Source: Sorghum bicolor (lineage: Eukaryota; Streptophyta; Magnoliopsida; Poales; Poaceae). From it: 64,000 bases of DNA. Shown here one piece after another: positions 46,201-56,600 of this stretch; position 1 is the stretch's first letter; each line of letters begins with the position of its first letter. The DNA lies in assembly GCF_000003195.3 (NCBI RefSeq), contig NC_012870.2, forward strand, positions 5,014,501 through 5,078,500. Direction: 5' to 3'. The position numbers and the translations under genes are program-made. The notes under the pieces were generated by a model. That model was not told where the DNA came from and made no database searches. It saw only the letters and a list, made by a program, of their open reading frames with translations.

Positions 46201-48502
46201 CCTAAACCTATCAATGGCTGGAGGATTACCGTCACCTCAATCTGCCATGCCTGCTATGTCAGAGCGGTTCAATAATGGAGGAATGGGAAGGGACCTGATG
46301 ATTGGAGAGCCTACAGGCAGTGAAGTAGGTGATTGTGAAACCTCATATGAGTCTCGTGGTCCGAGTTCAAGGAAGCGTAACCTTGAGGGAGGTGGGAGCA
46401 CAGCTGACAATCCACAAGATAGGCTGCAGCATGCTGATAGCATAGAAGGAAATTTCATTGATCGTGATGGTGAGGAAGTTGATGATGATGCTGAACAAGA
46501 TTCAGATGTCCCAAATAAGAAGTCCCGTGGGTTTGATCTGTTTGATGCCTATCGTCCTTCTTCTGGAGCTGGTCCCAGTAGAAACTTGTCCTTTGACCCT
46601 GATCCGGATGCTGGTATGTTCAGTCATTCAAGAGCAATTGACCTGGCAGCTGTTGAGCGTCTGACTGCTAGGGATTCTCTAAGAGCATCTTCTGTTATTG
46701 CAATGCATACTATTCATACTTCTGAGGAAGATTCTATGGAGAGTGTTGAGTATTATCTAGGTAATGGTAATGATATCGATATGCCTTCTTCTAGTGCACA
46801 AAGGAACATTGAAATGAATGATGCCTTGGATCTTAACTATAGCAACCAAGCACAGCAAAGTGCTAATGCACATGCTGGTGCTGGAAGCGATGCAAGAGAA
46901 ATAGGAGGAAGCAGTACAAATGAAGGGGAGGAAGTCATTAATGCTGAAACAGCTCCTGCTTTCGGAAGGGATCAACTTAGTTTAGGAATTAGTGGTGGCA
47001 GTGTTGGCATGGGAGCTAGTCATGAGGCTGAAATTCATGGAAATGCTGCTTCTCTGCACAGAGCTGAGAGTGTTGTAGGTGATGTCGAACCTATTGCTGA
47101 GCTTACTGAGACAATGGGTCAGACTGGTGAATCAGCTCCAGGACCTGGATTAATGGATGAATTTGTACCTGAAGTAGATCGAGAAGAACCTCATGGAGAC
47201 AGCCAAGATACGGTGTCTCGGTCAGTCGGCCAAGCCGACAGTGGATCAAAAATATATGGCTATACCAAAGCTGATTCTATTGAAAGTGGAGAAAAGATAG
47301 GTCATGCCACCGGTAATGGAAGCAGCATGCGTCCTTCCCTTTCTTGCAATGCAGGGACGTGTGGTGCTTTTGATCTGTCTAAAGATGATGGGACACAAAC
47401 TAGCAAAATACTTACTACTGATGATGCATTAATGGGGTTAGATTATGATCCTGGGAATGGATTAGGTACTTTCATTGAAGCCTTTCCTAGATATAATGCA
47501 TTGGTTTTCCTATACTGTATCGTTTGCATTATTTTCCATGGTTCCATGTTGGCATTTACCTATTAATCAGTTATTCTTCATTTGGTAGGGGATCCTCTCT
47601 GAGCATTCTTTTAGTGAAGTTGGAAGTTGCTGTGTGATATACCCTAATATCATAAAATGAGTAGCTTGGGTTTCTTCCATCTCTGAGCATTCTTACATAA
47701 AATGAAGTGGACATGATCCAATACCATGAACACCCCTAACCATATATTTAGTTGTTTTATTCTTAGACCTTCATTTTTATGTTAGTTTTTCCCCCTTGTT
47801 GGTGGTGGTTCATGCTGGGTATCTTTCATATCTAGCATACCTTACTTTGGGACAAAATGCTTTGTTGTTATTGATGATGATGATGAACTTCATTTAATTC
47901 CTGATTATGCAGTTATATGTCTTCTGTTTGTATAATACTTTGTTATTTTCTTCTCAGGAGCTACTAATGGAGAAAATGACTATGAATCGGGTCTGCTGGA
48001 ATTTGATCCTGTTAATCATCACAATAGTTACTGCCCATGGGTGAACAGAAATGTTGTAGTGGCTTGCTGTAACAACATTGGCTCCAGCTCAAGTAGTTCA
48101 GCGCCCTCTGGTTGGCAGTTAACAATAGATGCAGTTGACACGTACCAATCACTTGGTCAAGCTCAAAATCAAATAATGCAATCTGATTCTGCAGCTTCAT
48201 TATATATGGTAAATCTTGCTCATCTAGTAATGCAATCATGTCTAGAAAACCTGTAGGAATAACTTACCGCATTGAGAACTTAGATCAACATTCTATATTA
48301 TGGTGTGACAAAAGACTCGATCAAGAATCCACTATTTGAATTGTGATATTTGGATGACCATAAGTAATGCACCCTCTGAACTCCATTACTAATTTACTAT
48401 CATAATGGAACTCTACTTGATGTATCGCAGGATGATCAAATAACTCGTAACCACAAGGTAGGGAGACGGCCTTCTGTGAGCAGAAGCTTTGGGAAGTGCT
48501 GA
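28222..48502 (+). CDS. C3HC zinc-finger NIPA-like protein, 7 exons, with an in-frame stop in exon 2
   Basis: Coding exons: 28222-28316, 43448-43694, 44405-44528, 45255-45595, 45716-47465, 47958-48208, 48431-48502. All splice sites are GT-AG, phases agree, and together they make 960 codons. The family (NIPA/Rsm1, ILP1/MEM1-like in plants) is nuclear; animal NIPA is an F-box-type subunit and the plant members are poorly understood. Domains: the C3HC zinc finger from CRPWEHGDLLRRL through ECESCGAHL to ATHHNSCPWRG, then the NIPA/Rsm1-like region with LCGWEPRWLP and LDCNLCGATVRMRDF, then a long acidic, low-complexity tail with KKSRGFDLFDAYRP. Codon 64 (43542-43544) is TAA in the expected frame, before the zinc finger. 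Skipping to the acceptor at 43576/43577 would restore the frame. Intron 1 is 15,131 bp because of nested transposons. Confidence 0.85.
28317..29278 (+). other. Intron 1 of the NIPA-like gene, left unique part
   Basis: Intron sequence between the exon 1 donor (GTACGG) and the hAT-like insertion. It is T-rich, as plant introns are, and contains no recognised element or gene. Confidence 0.7.
29575..35373 (+). repeat. Left (5') LTR, 5,799 bp
   Basis: Starts TGTAAC and ends GTTTCA. A GC-rich stretch (30060-31420) contains TATAAAA at 30524-30530, the likely promoter, so roughly 4.8 kb lie downstream as R-U5. Long Arg/Pro/Ala-rich open frames around 30435-31416 are a by-product of GC content. Diverged internal repeats lie at 31988-32080/32124-32225 and 32495-32640/32876-33005. 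Confidence 0.95.
30524..30530 (+). promoter_or_regulatory. TATA box in the left LTR
   Basis: TATAAAA inside the GC-rich part, repeated at 37981-37987 in the right LTR. The right copy could drive transcription toward exons 2-7 of the host gene, which lie in the same orientation. Confidence 0.6.
35376..35388 (+). other. Primer binding site for initiator tRNA-Met
   Basis: TGGTATCAGAGCC begins two bases after the left LTR, the usual position, and is complementary to the 3' end of plant initiator tRNA-Met. Confidence 0.92.
37020..37032 (+). other. Polypurine tract
   Basis: AAGGAGGGTGGAC ends directly at the right LTR (TGTAAC at 37033), as expected for the plus-strand primer. Confidence 0.85.
37033..42830 (+). 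repeat. Right (3') LTR, 5,798 bp
   Basis: Near-perfect copy of 29575-35373. Differences seen: one C fewer in a C run near 37675 (against 30206), C at 37937 against T at 30480, and T at 39623 against A at 32166. Each open frame in the left LTR recurs here 7,457-7,458 bp downstream. Confidence 0.95.
43542..43544 (+). other. In-frame TAA in exon 2 of the NIPA-like gene
   Basis: The frame from exon 1 through 43448 reads TCA TCA TAA GTT GCT GCA and then continues open into the zinc finger. One base change from a sense codon (for example CAA) would explain it. An acceptor-like CCTTCCCACAG ends at 43576; splicing there removes 129 nt (43 codons) in frame, with the stop. Confidence 0.8.
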
Positions 48503-48786
48503 TCGGAACTCCTGTACCTTAAGTGTTCCTTAGACAGAAGTAACATTCCAGAAGTTCCAGATTGGTGTAACAGGAGAAACGAAATAATACTCAGATAGTC
48601 TCAATAGATCATTGTCACCCCTTGGGTGTGACCTTATAGTTGTTTATGTTGTTGTGTATTGATATATCGTATCATATATATGTATTTATATTCCGAAAGG
48701 GTTGATTCAACTGTCTTCATTTGACAGGAACATGTTCAAGTGAACTAGATACTATATGGGGAACTTATATAAACTTCATATTCATA
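48503..48786 (+). other. 3' UTR and downstream sequence of the NIPA-like gene
   Basis: Follows the TGA at 48500-48502. It is T-rich, with TATATGTATTTATATT near 48680 as a possible polyadenylation context. Nothing else is recognised. Confidence 0.5.
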
Positions 48787-49040
48787 CTCCCTCCGTCCAC
48801 GAAAGAGTCAATTTCTAGAGTTGTCCTAAGTCAAACTTTTTAAACTTTGACCAAATTTCTAGAAAAAAATGTTAAGATTTATAGTATCATATTAGTATTA
48901 TTAGATTCATCGTAGAATATATTTTCATATAATATGTATTTTATATTATAGATGTTACTCTTTTCTATAAAGTTAGTCAAACTTTAAAAAGTTTGACTGG
49001 CACGGATCCTAGGAATCGATTCTTTCGGGGACGGAGGGAG
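48787..49040. mobile_element. Stowaway MITE, 254 bp
   Basis: Starts CTCCCTCCGTCCACGAAAGA and ends TTTCGGGGACGGAGGGAG, with TA on both sides (48785-48786 and 49041-49042). The match to the Stowaway end is perfect. It lies in the region upstream of the mTERF gene. Confidence 0.95.
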
Positions 49041-49375
49041 TATTATCTTTATCACTGTTCTTATTGCATCCATGTACCTCATCTGATGTTATGGTCATGT
49101 TCAGATTTGTTTCTCTCTGTTTCTTTGTGTCTGGGCTGCCTGTTTCTTTTCGCGGTTTGCTATCGGAGAGGCGATCACTCTTGTCAAATCTCAGCAGCCA
49201 ATGAGCACCACCCAGAGTGCCAGGTCATCAGCAACGACCAGATAAAGAAGCGGATGAGATGCCACTCCACTTCACTCCTGCTGCTTGTATCCTCCTCGTC
49301 GTCTTTCCCCTTCCTTCCCTCCTCCGTCGTCCAAGCTTTCTCCAGAAAGGGGGAAGAAGGGACGAGGAGCCCAGC

Positions 49376-50350
49376 ATGCCGCTCTGCAGCTTCTACGCCT
49401 CCACGTCCGTCCCCGTCGTCAAGCCCCAGCAGTCCGTCGCCTCCTCCAAGCCCCCCTCCACGGCGGCGGCCTCTGTGACTACAACTGTGCCGATGCGCAG
49501 TGCGACGACGGCGACGGTAACGACGGCCGTGCCCACAGCGAGCCAAACGCTGTCGCTGCACCTGCCGGAGCTGCCGTCGCAGGTGAAGGACAAGATCCTG
49601 AGCCTAGAGCTGATGGGCGTGGACTACAGGCGCGCGCTGGAGCTGAACCCGGCGCTCCGCGACGCGGCGCCGGAGTCCATCCACGCGGTGGTGTCGTTCC
49701 TCCAGTCCCGCGGGCTCCAGTTCAAGGACCTGGGCCGCGTCTTCGGCATGTGCCCGTCCGTGCTCACCGCCAGCGTCCGCGCCGACCTCCGCCCCGTCTT
49801 CGCCTTCCTCTCCGAGGACCTGTGCATCCCGGAGTCGGCGCACCGGCGCGTGGTGATCAAGTGCCCGCGCGTGCTGGCCTGCAGCGTCCGCGACCAGCTC
49901 CGCCCGGCGCTCATCTACCTCCGCCGCCTGGGGTTCCGTGACAGCCGCGCGCTGGCGCTGCAGGACCCGATCCTCCTCGTCTCCAGCGTGGAGCGCACCC
50001 TGGCGCCGAAGCTGGAGTACCTGGCCGGGCTGGGCATGTCGCGGGACGACGCCGTCGCCATGGTGCTGCGGTGCCCGGCGCTCTTCACCTTCAGCATCGA
50101 GCGGAACTTCAGGCCCAAGTTCGAGTACCTGGTGGACGCCATGGGCGGCGGCGTCGAGGACGTCAAGGCCTTCCCGCAGTACTTCGCCTTCAGCCTCGAG
50201 AAGCGGATCGCGCCCCGCCACCGCGCCGCGGAGGACGCCGGCGTCGCGCTGCCGCTGCCGGACATGCTCAAGGCCACCGACGAGGAGTTCAGGGAGATGC
50301 TCGACAAGGAGCGGGAGCTGCTGCAGGAGCAGACAGCGACGACGGACTGA
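49376..50350 (+). CDS. Plastid-type mTERF protein (MTERF1/SOLDAT10-like)
   Basis: Single exon, 324 residues. The Ser/Thr/Ala-rich first 60 residues, poor in acidic residues, look like a chloroplast transit peptide. From about residue 60 come tandem mTERF repeats: LPSQVKDKILSLELMGVDY, then repeated units ending in (C)P(S/R)VL or CPALF, namely GMCPSVLTASVRADL, KCPRVLACSVRDQL, DPILLVSSVERTL, RCPALFTFSIERNF and FPQYFAFSLEKRI. mTERF proteins are helical nucleic-acid binding factors acting in organelle transcription, RNA processing or translation. The repeat order and the LKATDEEF C-terminus recall Arabidopsis SOLDAT10, so a plastid role is likely. I chose the ATG at 49376 because it gives the transit peptide; an in-frame ATG at 49259 exists upstream but adds an atypical hydrophobic stretch. 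Confidence 0.88.
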   Translation: MPLCSFYASTSVPVVKPQQSVASSKPPSTAAASVTTTVPMRSATTATVTTAVPTASQTLSLHLPELPSQVKDKILSLELMGVDYRRALELNPALRDAAPESIHAVVSFLQSRGLQFKDLGRVFGMCPSVLTASVRADLRPVFAFLSEDLCIPESAHRRVVIKCPRVLACSVRDQLRPALIYLRRLGFRDSRALALQDPILLVSSVERTLAPKLEYLAGLGMSRDDAVAMVLRCPALFTFSIERNFRPKFEYLVDAMGGGVEDVKAFPQYFAFSLEKRIAPRHRAAEDAGVALPLPDMLKATDEEFREMLDKERELLQEQTATTD

Positions 50351-51392
50351 TCGAGGGCCGCGCCATGCTTTGTATGCTTGTTTGCGCCTGATCCGAAGAA
50401 TGCAAGTATTCAACCGCCGTCTACATGGCGAGTGTCCTGGCCATGACGGTAGCAATGTAGCCATTTGATTTGAGTAATTATTAGCCTGTACATATGCATT
50501 AACAATATTATTTGGTTAGTAGCCACGACTCGTAAGCTCAGGAGAGATGCCTGTTCTTCCTCCAATTGAATAAGCACCGTGCAGGAAGTCGTGCCTCTAT
50601 GTACAAAAAAAATACATGTATGAATTTTGTATGAATGTACCAACAGCCTTAAATTTATCAACCGAATATGTCAGTCATTCAGCAATGTTTTTCTTTTACA
50701 CAAATCAGCTAACAATACTTTCTGCCATGATTTATTAGCAACAAAGTTATTCATTAGATATTTGCTCTGAGCTGCACGCTTCAGCAATACGAGTTGTGTG
50801 TTGGGAATTAATGGTGTCAACAGTTATGGTTGAAAACTAAAGGTGTCGCCAAGCAAACAAATGCTATGAGAGCATCTCTAATAAATATAAGTTTTCAAGT
50901 CATAAGAAAAGTATAGAGTTTAATTGTTGGCTTTCTCAAACCATTTGTAATATCTCAATCTTATGAAAAATAAAAATTCGATTCCACGTGAAGTTTTCTT
51001 GTTTGCAGCTCGGTCGTCCCAACATAGGTCTTGGTCCATACCAATCACCATGCTTGTCCAGATTCCATATCCAAAGCCTACAAATAATGAGAAAAATAAT
51101 CAATGCCATATGCCTTGTAGAAGAAAAATAATCAATGTGAGAGCTGGATAATGAGTTGTTGAAGAGTTCTTTTTTAGCCGTGCTAAAATTCAAGAATGGG
51201 AGTGGGTTTTGACAACTTATTAGAGATGCTCAAATAGCATTCGCTCGAGTTTTTCTTATGGGAAACTACTAAAGTCTTTATGAACTAAGCAATCCCGAGA
51301 GATTATTGTTTGAACTAGAAAAAAACACCGGATTTTTTTTAGGGGTGATTTAGATAAGAGCTCCAAATGGCGATGGTTGGTTTAGCTCTAGG
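50351..51392. other. Intergenic between mTERF and the snoRNA locus
   Basis: Holds the mTERF 3' UTR and, at 50650-50760, a diverged copy of the small inverted-repeat family seen at 22794. The rest is AT-rich with no recognised gene. Confidence 0.45.
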
Positions 51393-51514
51393 CCCTAAAC
51401 ACGGCCCAGAACGATGCTGTCGGCCCAGAACGATGTAAACTGTCAGTTGCTGCTTTCTTGTTCGTTCCTTATAGAAAAGGCCCATAATCAACCGAGGCCC
51501 ACCGGAAACCCTAA
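51393..51514 (+). promoter_or_regulatory. Promoter of the snoRNA locus (site II motifs and telo-box)
   Basis: GGCCCA motifs occur near 51404, 51422, 51478 and 51497, and AAACCCTAA, a telo-box, at 51506-51514. This pairing is characteristic of plant snoRNA, ribosomal-protein and translation-machinery genes. ATAAATATA at 51542-51550 could act as TATA box. Confidence 0.65.
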
Positions 51515-51802
51515 TTACCCTGCTGCGTGCCTGCGTCCAACATAAATATACAGCCGCTGTGCGCCGCCGCTCGCAGTCTAACAACACCTCGCCGGTCCGG
51601 AACGGCGACCCGCCGAATTCTTCCTCGTTCTTCTATAGCGCTTCTCGTGTTTTCTCCTCCAAGTTTTCGCTGTTCTTTCACCTGTGGCTCGGTGTTTTCC
51701 TTGTTTCGTCTTTGTTTTGTGGTTCATTCAGCGAAACATCACTAGTTTTGTTTTCCCATCGTTTGATTTTGATGATGATTAGTCGGTGTCGACGGCTGTG
51801 TC

Positions 51803-51891
51803 GAGGATGATGATTTTGTTATTGTCGCCCCAGTCTTAGGATCCGGACTTCCGGACCTGTGCTGATTGACATTGTTATCAAATCTGACTCC
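51803..51891 (+). ncRNA. C/D-box snoRNA, copy 1
   Basis: C box ATGATGA at 51807-51813 and D box CTGA at 51884-51887, with a short terminal stem GAG/CTC. The guide TGTCGCCCCAGT is followed by a D'-like CTTA. It can pair with GACTGGGGCGGCA, the conserved P-loop of large-subunit rRNA, through 13 pairs including one G:U. By the fifth-nucleotide rule, the target is the second G of GGGG, the equivalent of bacterial 23S G2251 and yeast 25S Gm2619 (from memory). The C' box looks like TGCTGAT. I cannot assign a plant snoRNA name. Confidence 0.8.
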
Positions 51892-51983
51892 ACTGTCCAT
51901 GCGTTCGCCACTTCGTCTCATCGTTTTCAGTTTATGTTTCTGCTCTTTTTCTCATCTTCGTTGTATGCCTGTATCCAGACTTC

Positions 51984-52075
51984 AGAGGATGATGATGTGA
52001 AATTGTCGCCCCAGTCTTAGGACCCGCTCTCATGACGGTTCTTTGCTGATTGACATAACAGTGAATCTGACTCTT
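51984..52075 (+). ncRNA. C/D-box snoRNA, copy 2
   Basis: C box ATGATGA at 51989-51995, D box CTGA at 52067-52070, terminal stem AGAG/CTCT. The guide and D' segment (TTGTCGCCCCAGTCTTAGGA) is identical to copy 1 while the rest has drifted, which indicates selection on the guide. The two copies lie about 180 bp apart and are probably processed from one transcript starting near 51560. Confidence 0.82.
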
Positions 52076-52143
52076 TACGGATGCAGTGTCATTATCTGTA
52101 CCAGTTTTGGGCCTTTGGGGTTTTTTTTGCAGGTCCTTCTGTA

Positions 52144-52175
52144 TATTGACATAACAGAGAATCTGACTCTTTACA
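52144..52175 (+). pseudogene. Partial third snoRNA module (3' half only)
   Basis: ATTGACATAACAGAGAATCTGA repeats the 3' half of copy 2 with one change in the first 20 bases, and CTCTTTAC follows the CTGA as in copy 2. No guide or C box lies upstream, so it is a truncated duplicate unless it pairs with another upstream half. Confidence 0.7.
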
Positions 52176-52701
52176 AAGATCCATTCACTGAACGTAAAAA
52201 TTATGAACAACCTCTGGAAGAACAGTGATGGCTCGGCAGTGATGGCTCCGCAAGCCCTTCTACAGTAATGCTGAGCAGGTTGAATCATTATCCCACGAAT
52301 CTCGGTTTATGCCCTTGTATCGAGCAAAACATTCTGCAAAGATATTTGACACAAACGTAAAAGTACAAACTGTTTTCCCATAGTAAACTCCTGTGTCACC
52401 CCTGGTTTTTTATTTTCGCAAAAAAAAAAATTCCAATTGGGCCGTAAGCTCTGAGACTGAATGGCCCAACTGCCGGCCCAGCGAAGCCCAACGCGGCACG
52501 AACAAACTCAAGGGAAGGACAAAAAAAACAAAGCGTAGAAACACCGAAAGGCATCAGCCGGCAGTACCCAACATTTCTCACAAAAATCCTCGCACAAATA
52601 AAAGTAAGGGGAAAAAAATTCTCGTCTCCTTCCCCCAGCTTGCCAGCAGCCGAAGTCGGCGAGCGAGAGCCAGCAGCCGAAGTCGGCAAGCGCGAGCGGC
52701 G
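52176..52701 (+). promoter_or_regulatory. Promoter and leader of the ACD11-like gene
   Basis: Contains GGCCCA at about 52463 and 52476 and GCCCA near 52486, site II-type motifs, but no clear TATA box. A repeated CAGCCGAAGTCGGC(G/A)AGCG lies in the leader just before the ATG (about 52648 and 52676). Confidence 0.5.
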
Positions 52702-55275
52702 ATGGGATCGAGCGAGGCGGAGAAGCCGCTGCGTCGGATCGCGGCGTCGTTCGAGGAGCTCGCCGCCGTCGCCAAGCAGCAGCCCCCGGCGTCCATGGAC
52801 GCGGGGGCCTTTTCGCGCGCCTGCTCCAACGTCTCCGTCCTCTTCGGCTGCCTCGGCATCGCCTTCAAGTTCGCGGAGATGGACTACGTCGCCAAGGCAC
52901 GCCTACCCCGTCCTCCCACCCTCCCTCTCGTGTCTGCGGCTCTGTACGACTGCAGTAGCGGCTGTTTGGCGTGATTTCTTCCAGTTTTTAGATCCGTCTG
53001 CTGCTTACTTGTACTTTGGATGCGGTGATCGATTCTAAGTAAGAATTATTTAAGACCAGTATGTATGGACGAAATAGTCTCACTGATCAGACCATCTATT
53101 TCTGTCACCGTGTGTGCTGTTCTGTGCTTGTTTGTTCTGGTGGATGCTGGGGTGGTAGAATGTTATCTGCTGCACATGTATCAGTCATCATATATATGAG
53201 TAGGCAGATAATTCACTGAAAACTTAGTGTGCAAACTTAGGCCTCTTAATTATGGTGATGATGATTAGCTTCATTTTTCTCTAGTTCGAGGTGCACTGAA
53301 CTGTGTGATTATTAACCAAAACTTGAGGTTAGGAAGAATTGACCTCGAAGACTTCAAATAAACTAGGGCTTTGGCATGTGAATCAGATCATCTAATCTGA
53401 GGCTGTGTTCTGTACCAGTTTGTTTCATTGGATACTTGAGGTGTTAGAATTAGAATTTGATATGCTGCACTTGCTTTGTTATTTGTCACTAGCGAGTTCA
53501 AATGAACTAGACACTCGACTTAGTGCGCAACTGGTCTTTTTGTTGCCTGGTTAGTTATCTGTTGTTAAAGTCTGTTTTTGTGTTAGTAACAAATATCTCA
53601 ACTTTTGAGTTTGACTAAAATACTTGTATGTGGTGTATGATGTGATCAATTGAACTTAGAGTTGTCTAAGACCATTATATTAGGAGGAAATGGCTCACAG
53701 GGGTCAACTAGGTGCATCAGAATCAGTGAATCTACTTCTAAGACCGTGTTCGCTGTTATGTGCTTGTTTGTTTTGATGGATACTGGAGGTGTTAAAATCC
53801 TATCTGCTGCACATGCCAATCAGTATCATTTATCATATATGTTGTTTTATGAGTATGCACTTGGATAATTCACTGCAAACTTAGCGTGCAACTATTTTAC
53901 CTCTTGATGATGGTGATGGGTAGATTCAGTTTCTGCTAGGTATGTACAACCCTTTTTCGCTAGTTAAACTGTGTGATCTTCTGCTTAGTTGTACTCAATT
54001 GTGGTGATTGAGGCATTGTCTAAGACTTGGAGGTTAGGAAGAATTGACCTTGGAAATTCCAAAATAATGTAGATTTTTTGCATCTAATTCGAAGGCTATG
54101 TTCTGTTCCAATTTGTTTCAATGGACACTCAAGGTGTTAGAATATGACCCTCCGAACTTGCTTTCTAGTTTTCTAAGGTCTCATCAGTTTTTACTGGAGA
54201 CTTGGCATCTTGGACAGTGCAATACATATAGCATATTATTGTGCAACTAGTTTATTCTGAGCTGGGATGCTGTGTTGTTTGGTTTCTGACTTTGCTCTCA
54301 TCTTTGCCTGGTTAGTTATCTAATGTTGAAGTCTGTCTTGTGTTAGTAACAAGTACTTTCACTTTTGAGTTTGACTAGACACTTGGATAATTTATTATTG
54401 ATGATGGCGCTGAGTTGCTTTCCTTGTTGCCAAGTTATCATTCTGATGTTTCTAAGTTTGTGGTATACTTCTCTGATCACGTCATTGGATCTTCTACAGG
54501 TTGATGATTTGGTGGAGGCGTCCAAGTCAATTTTGACATTGCCTTCTATGGTTGAGCTAGACATTCAGACTGACACTGTCAGGAAACCAGGGAGCCATAC
54601 AAGGAATCTGCTTAGAGTAAAGCGTGGGATTGATATGGTTAAAGTCCTCTTTGAGCAAATTCTTGTCACAGAGTAAGCACGAGCTGCACACTGAATACCT
54701 CTTTACTTCTCTCAACTCGTAGTTGCTTATAAGTTTGTCTTGTGAACTGGTAAGCTCTGTATGTCCTTACAATGCCTTCTCAGTTAATTTGATCAATTAA
54801 CATTGTCTTGCAGGGGCAACTCCTTAAGGGATGCGGCATCAGTAGCTTATGCTCAGGTTTTTGCTCCTCACCATGGATGGGCAATAAGGAAAGCAGTTGC
54901 TGCTGGAATGTACGCCCTTCCCTCAAAGTCCCAGCTGTTGAAGAAATTGAATGAAGATGGTGAGTACCTTAAATCCATCCAAGCTTCAACACCTAGCAAA
55001 ATATCAAGCAACTAGTTTTTATGCTGAAATGAATAATTAACGTAGTTGTTCACTTCTCTGTTTGTGAGGGAAAAACTAATATTCATTTATGCCTATGATT
55101 CTCTGATGTGCATGATTCATACAAATGATGATGTTGACCATATTTCCTTTATTTTTTTTCACTTGCAGAGGAATCAGCGAAGGTTCAAATGCAGAACTTT
55201 GTCAGGTCATCAGCTCCAGTAATCTGCTATGTTGATGACCTTTTCACCTCAAGGAATTTGGGCATAGATTGGTGA
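52702..55275 (+). CDS. ACD11: ACD11-like glycolipid-transfer (GLTP) protein, 4 exons
   Basis: Coding exons 52702-52896, 54500-54672, 54814-54959, 55169-55275, giving 206 residues. ACD11 is a ceramide-1-phosphate transfer protein in the cytosol; its loss in Arabidopsis causes runaway cell death. The GLTP fold is complete: FGCLGIAFKFAEMDYVAK, VRKPGSHTRNLLRVKRG, QVFAPHHGWAIRKAV, ending LGIDW. The phosphate-binding residues known from ACD11 are at the expected places (Asp61, Lys65, Arg100, Arg104, His143). The first intron has donor AAG|GCACGC, a GC-AG intron, because this junction alone restores MDYVAK-VDDL; the other introns are GT-AG. The 1.6 kb first intron holds a tandem duplication. The symbol reflects homology, not a species-specific name. 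Confidence 0.93.
53041..54380 (+). repeat. Diverged tandem duplication inside ACD11 intron 1
   Basis: About 53041-53630 and 53655-54380 share, in the same order, CTTGTTTGTTYTGRTGGAT, ATCTGCTGCACATG, ATAATTCACTG, GAGGTTAGGAAGAATTGACC, TTCTGTWCCARTTTGTTTCA and TGCCTGGTTAGTTATCT. The copies have drifted, so the event is old. The unit is intron-only. Confidence 0.75.
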
Positions 55276-56600
55276 GGAAAACTATGCATACATTTCCTTG
55301 ATGTACTAATCGAGTCAGATGGTGTGCCGTGAGCTGGGCTCGGAAAACCTTTTTCTGGATTCCATGTCTCCAAGTTGTAACCAAATCTATAAGTTTCGGT
55401 CTAAAACTACTTAGCGATCCTATTATGGAGTTGTTGGTGATGGTTCTTGAGTACGCATGTGACACATGCATAGATGATGAGAAAATATACGTGTCGGCTC
55501 ATTGAAAAAATTTCTCCTTTTTTCCGAGATATGCTGCTTCATGAATGCTCACCTGAGGTGGCCGCAATGCAGAGCAATTTCATTTTCTTAGTGATGGCAT
55601 TTCAGGAATTGGATAATCTTAGTCTCAATATCTCATGGCAACATGCCAATTTGAACTAGAATTTTCAAGCTGTCAACTAGAACTAAACTTGTATATAGAG
55701 AACTTATATGTGAATGAATCGTCAGTAAATGTCGAAGGCACAACTATTTAGAGGTATCATTGAGAATGTAAATTGTAGAGAACTTTGATTCGTCCATGAT
55801 GTCACAACTCTACAAACTCACGAGTGATAACTGAATCATATGGAAAACTTTCATATCCTAACAAGTTCTGAAATCGACACACATAGGCGATGACCAACAT
55901 CTTTTTTTTTTTTGAGAGAGAGAGAGAGTGGTGATGAACTTCTTGAATGCTCCAGATGCAGAAAAACTGCCTCTAGTGGAACTTCATGCATTATATTCGA
56001 AGTGGTAGGTTCCTGCATTATATTACACGAAATACATGATCCACTCATCGTTAGTAGCATGTCCCGTGTCCTTTTTGTTCAGGGGATATTATTACTTGAG
56101 ATATTTTGGGTTAGCTTATAGTTCTTGGATCGCTGTAACTTTACGTATGCTGTGCCTGGCTTGTTTCAGTTTTGAGCATGTGTTGCTCTGCTCTACTCTT
56201 GCACCGGGTGAAGTATTTGTTTTTGTGATCCGTTTATATTATGAAAGAATGTTTGTTGGTTGTAATGTACTAGAGAACTTCTGAGACGCTATCCACCCAG
56301 GAAAAAAAAGATATAAATGAGCAACAGCAGAAAATATCATATGACAGCCTTTTTATTCATAAGTAATTAACGAGTAACAAGCCACAGAGCAAAAGGAGTG
56401 GTACTCGATCTTCTCTACGTACCGATCTTAGAGACTGTTTGGTTCCCGGCACTGATCTATCATAACTAATCTTAGACAATTATGGCAAGTTACACGTCAT
56501 ACTTTTTACTCTATGACATTGAAATTTATTTTTTGCAATCAAAGTTAACTAAACTTGAAAAAAAAACACTTGTAATCAAACGTTAGCAGCTAAGCAGCTG
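55276..56600. other. Intergenic between ACD11-like gene and serpin
   Basis: Contains the ACD11 3' UTR, a T-run plus (GA)n tract at about 55902-55928, and AT-rich DNA. No gene or element ends are recognised. Confidence 0.45.

Noticed and set aside
49217..49375. Upstream start for the mTERF gene
   Set aside because: The 49217 start is a GTG and the in-frame ATG at 49259 adds a hydrophobic stretch unlike a plastid transit peptide; 49376 gives a typical one.
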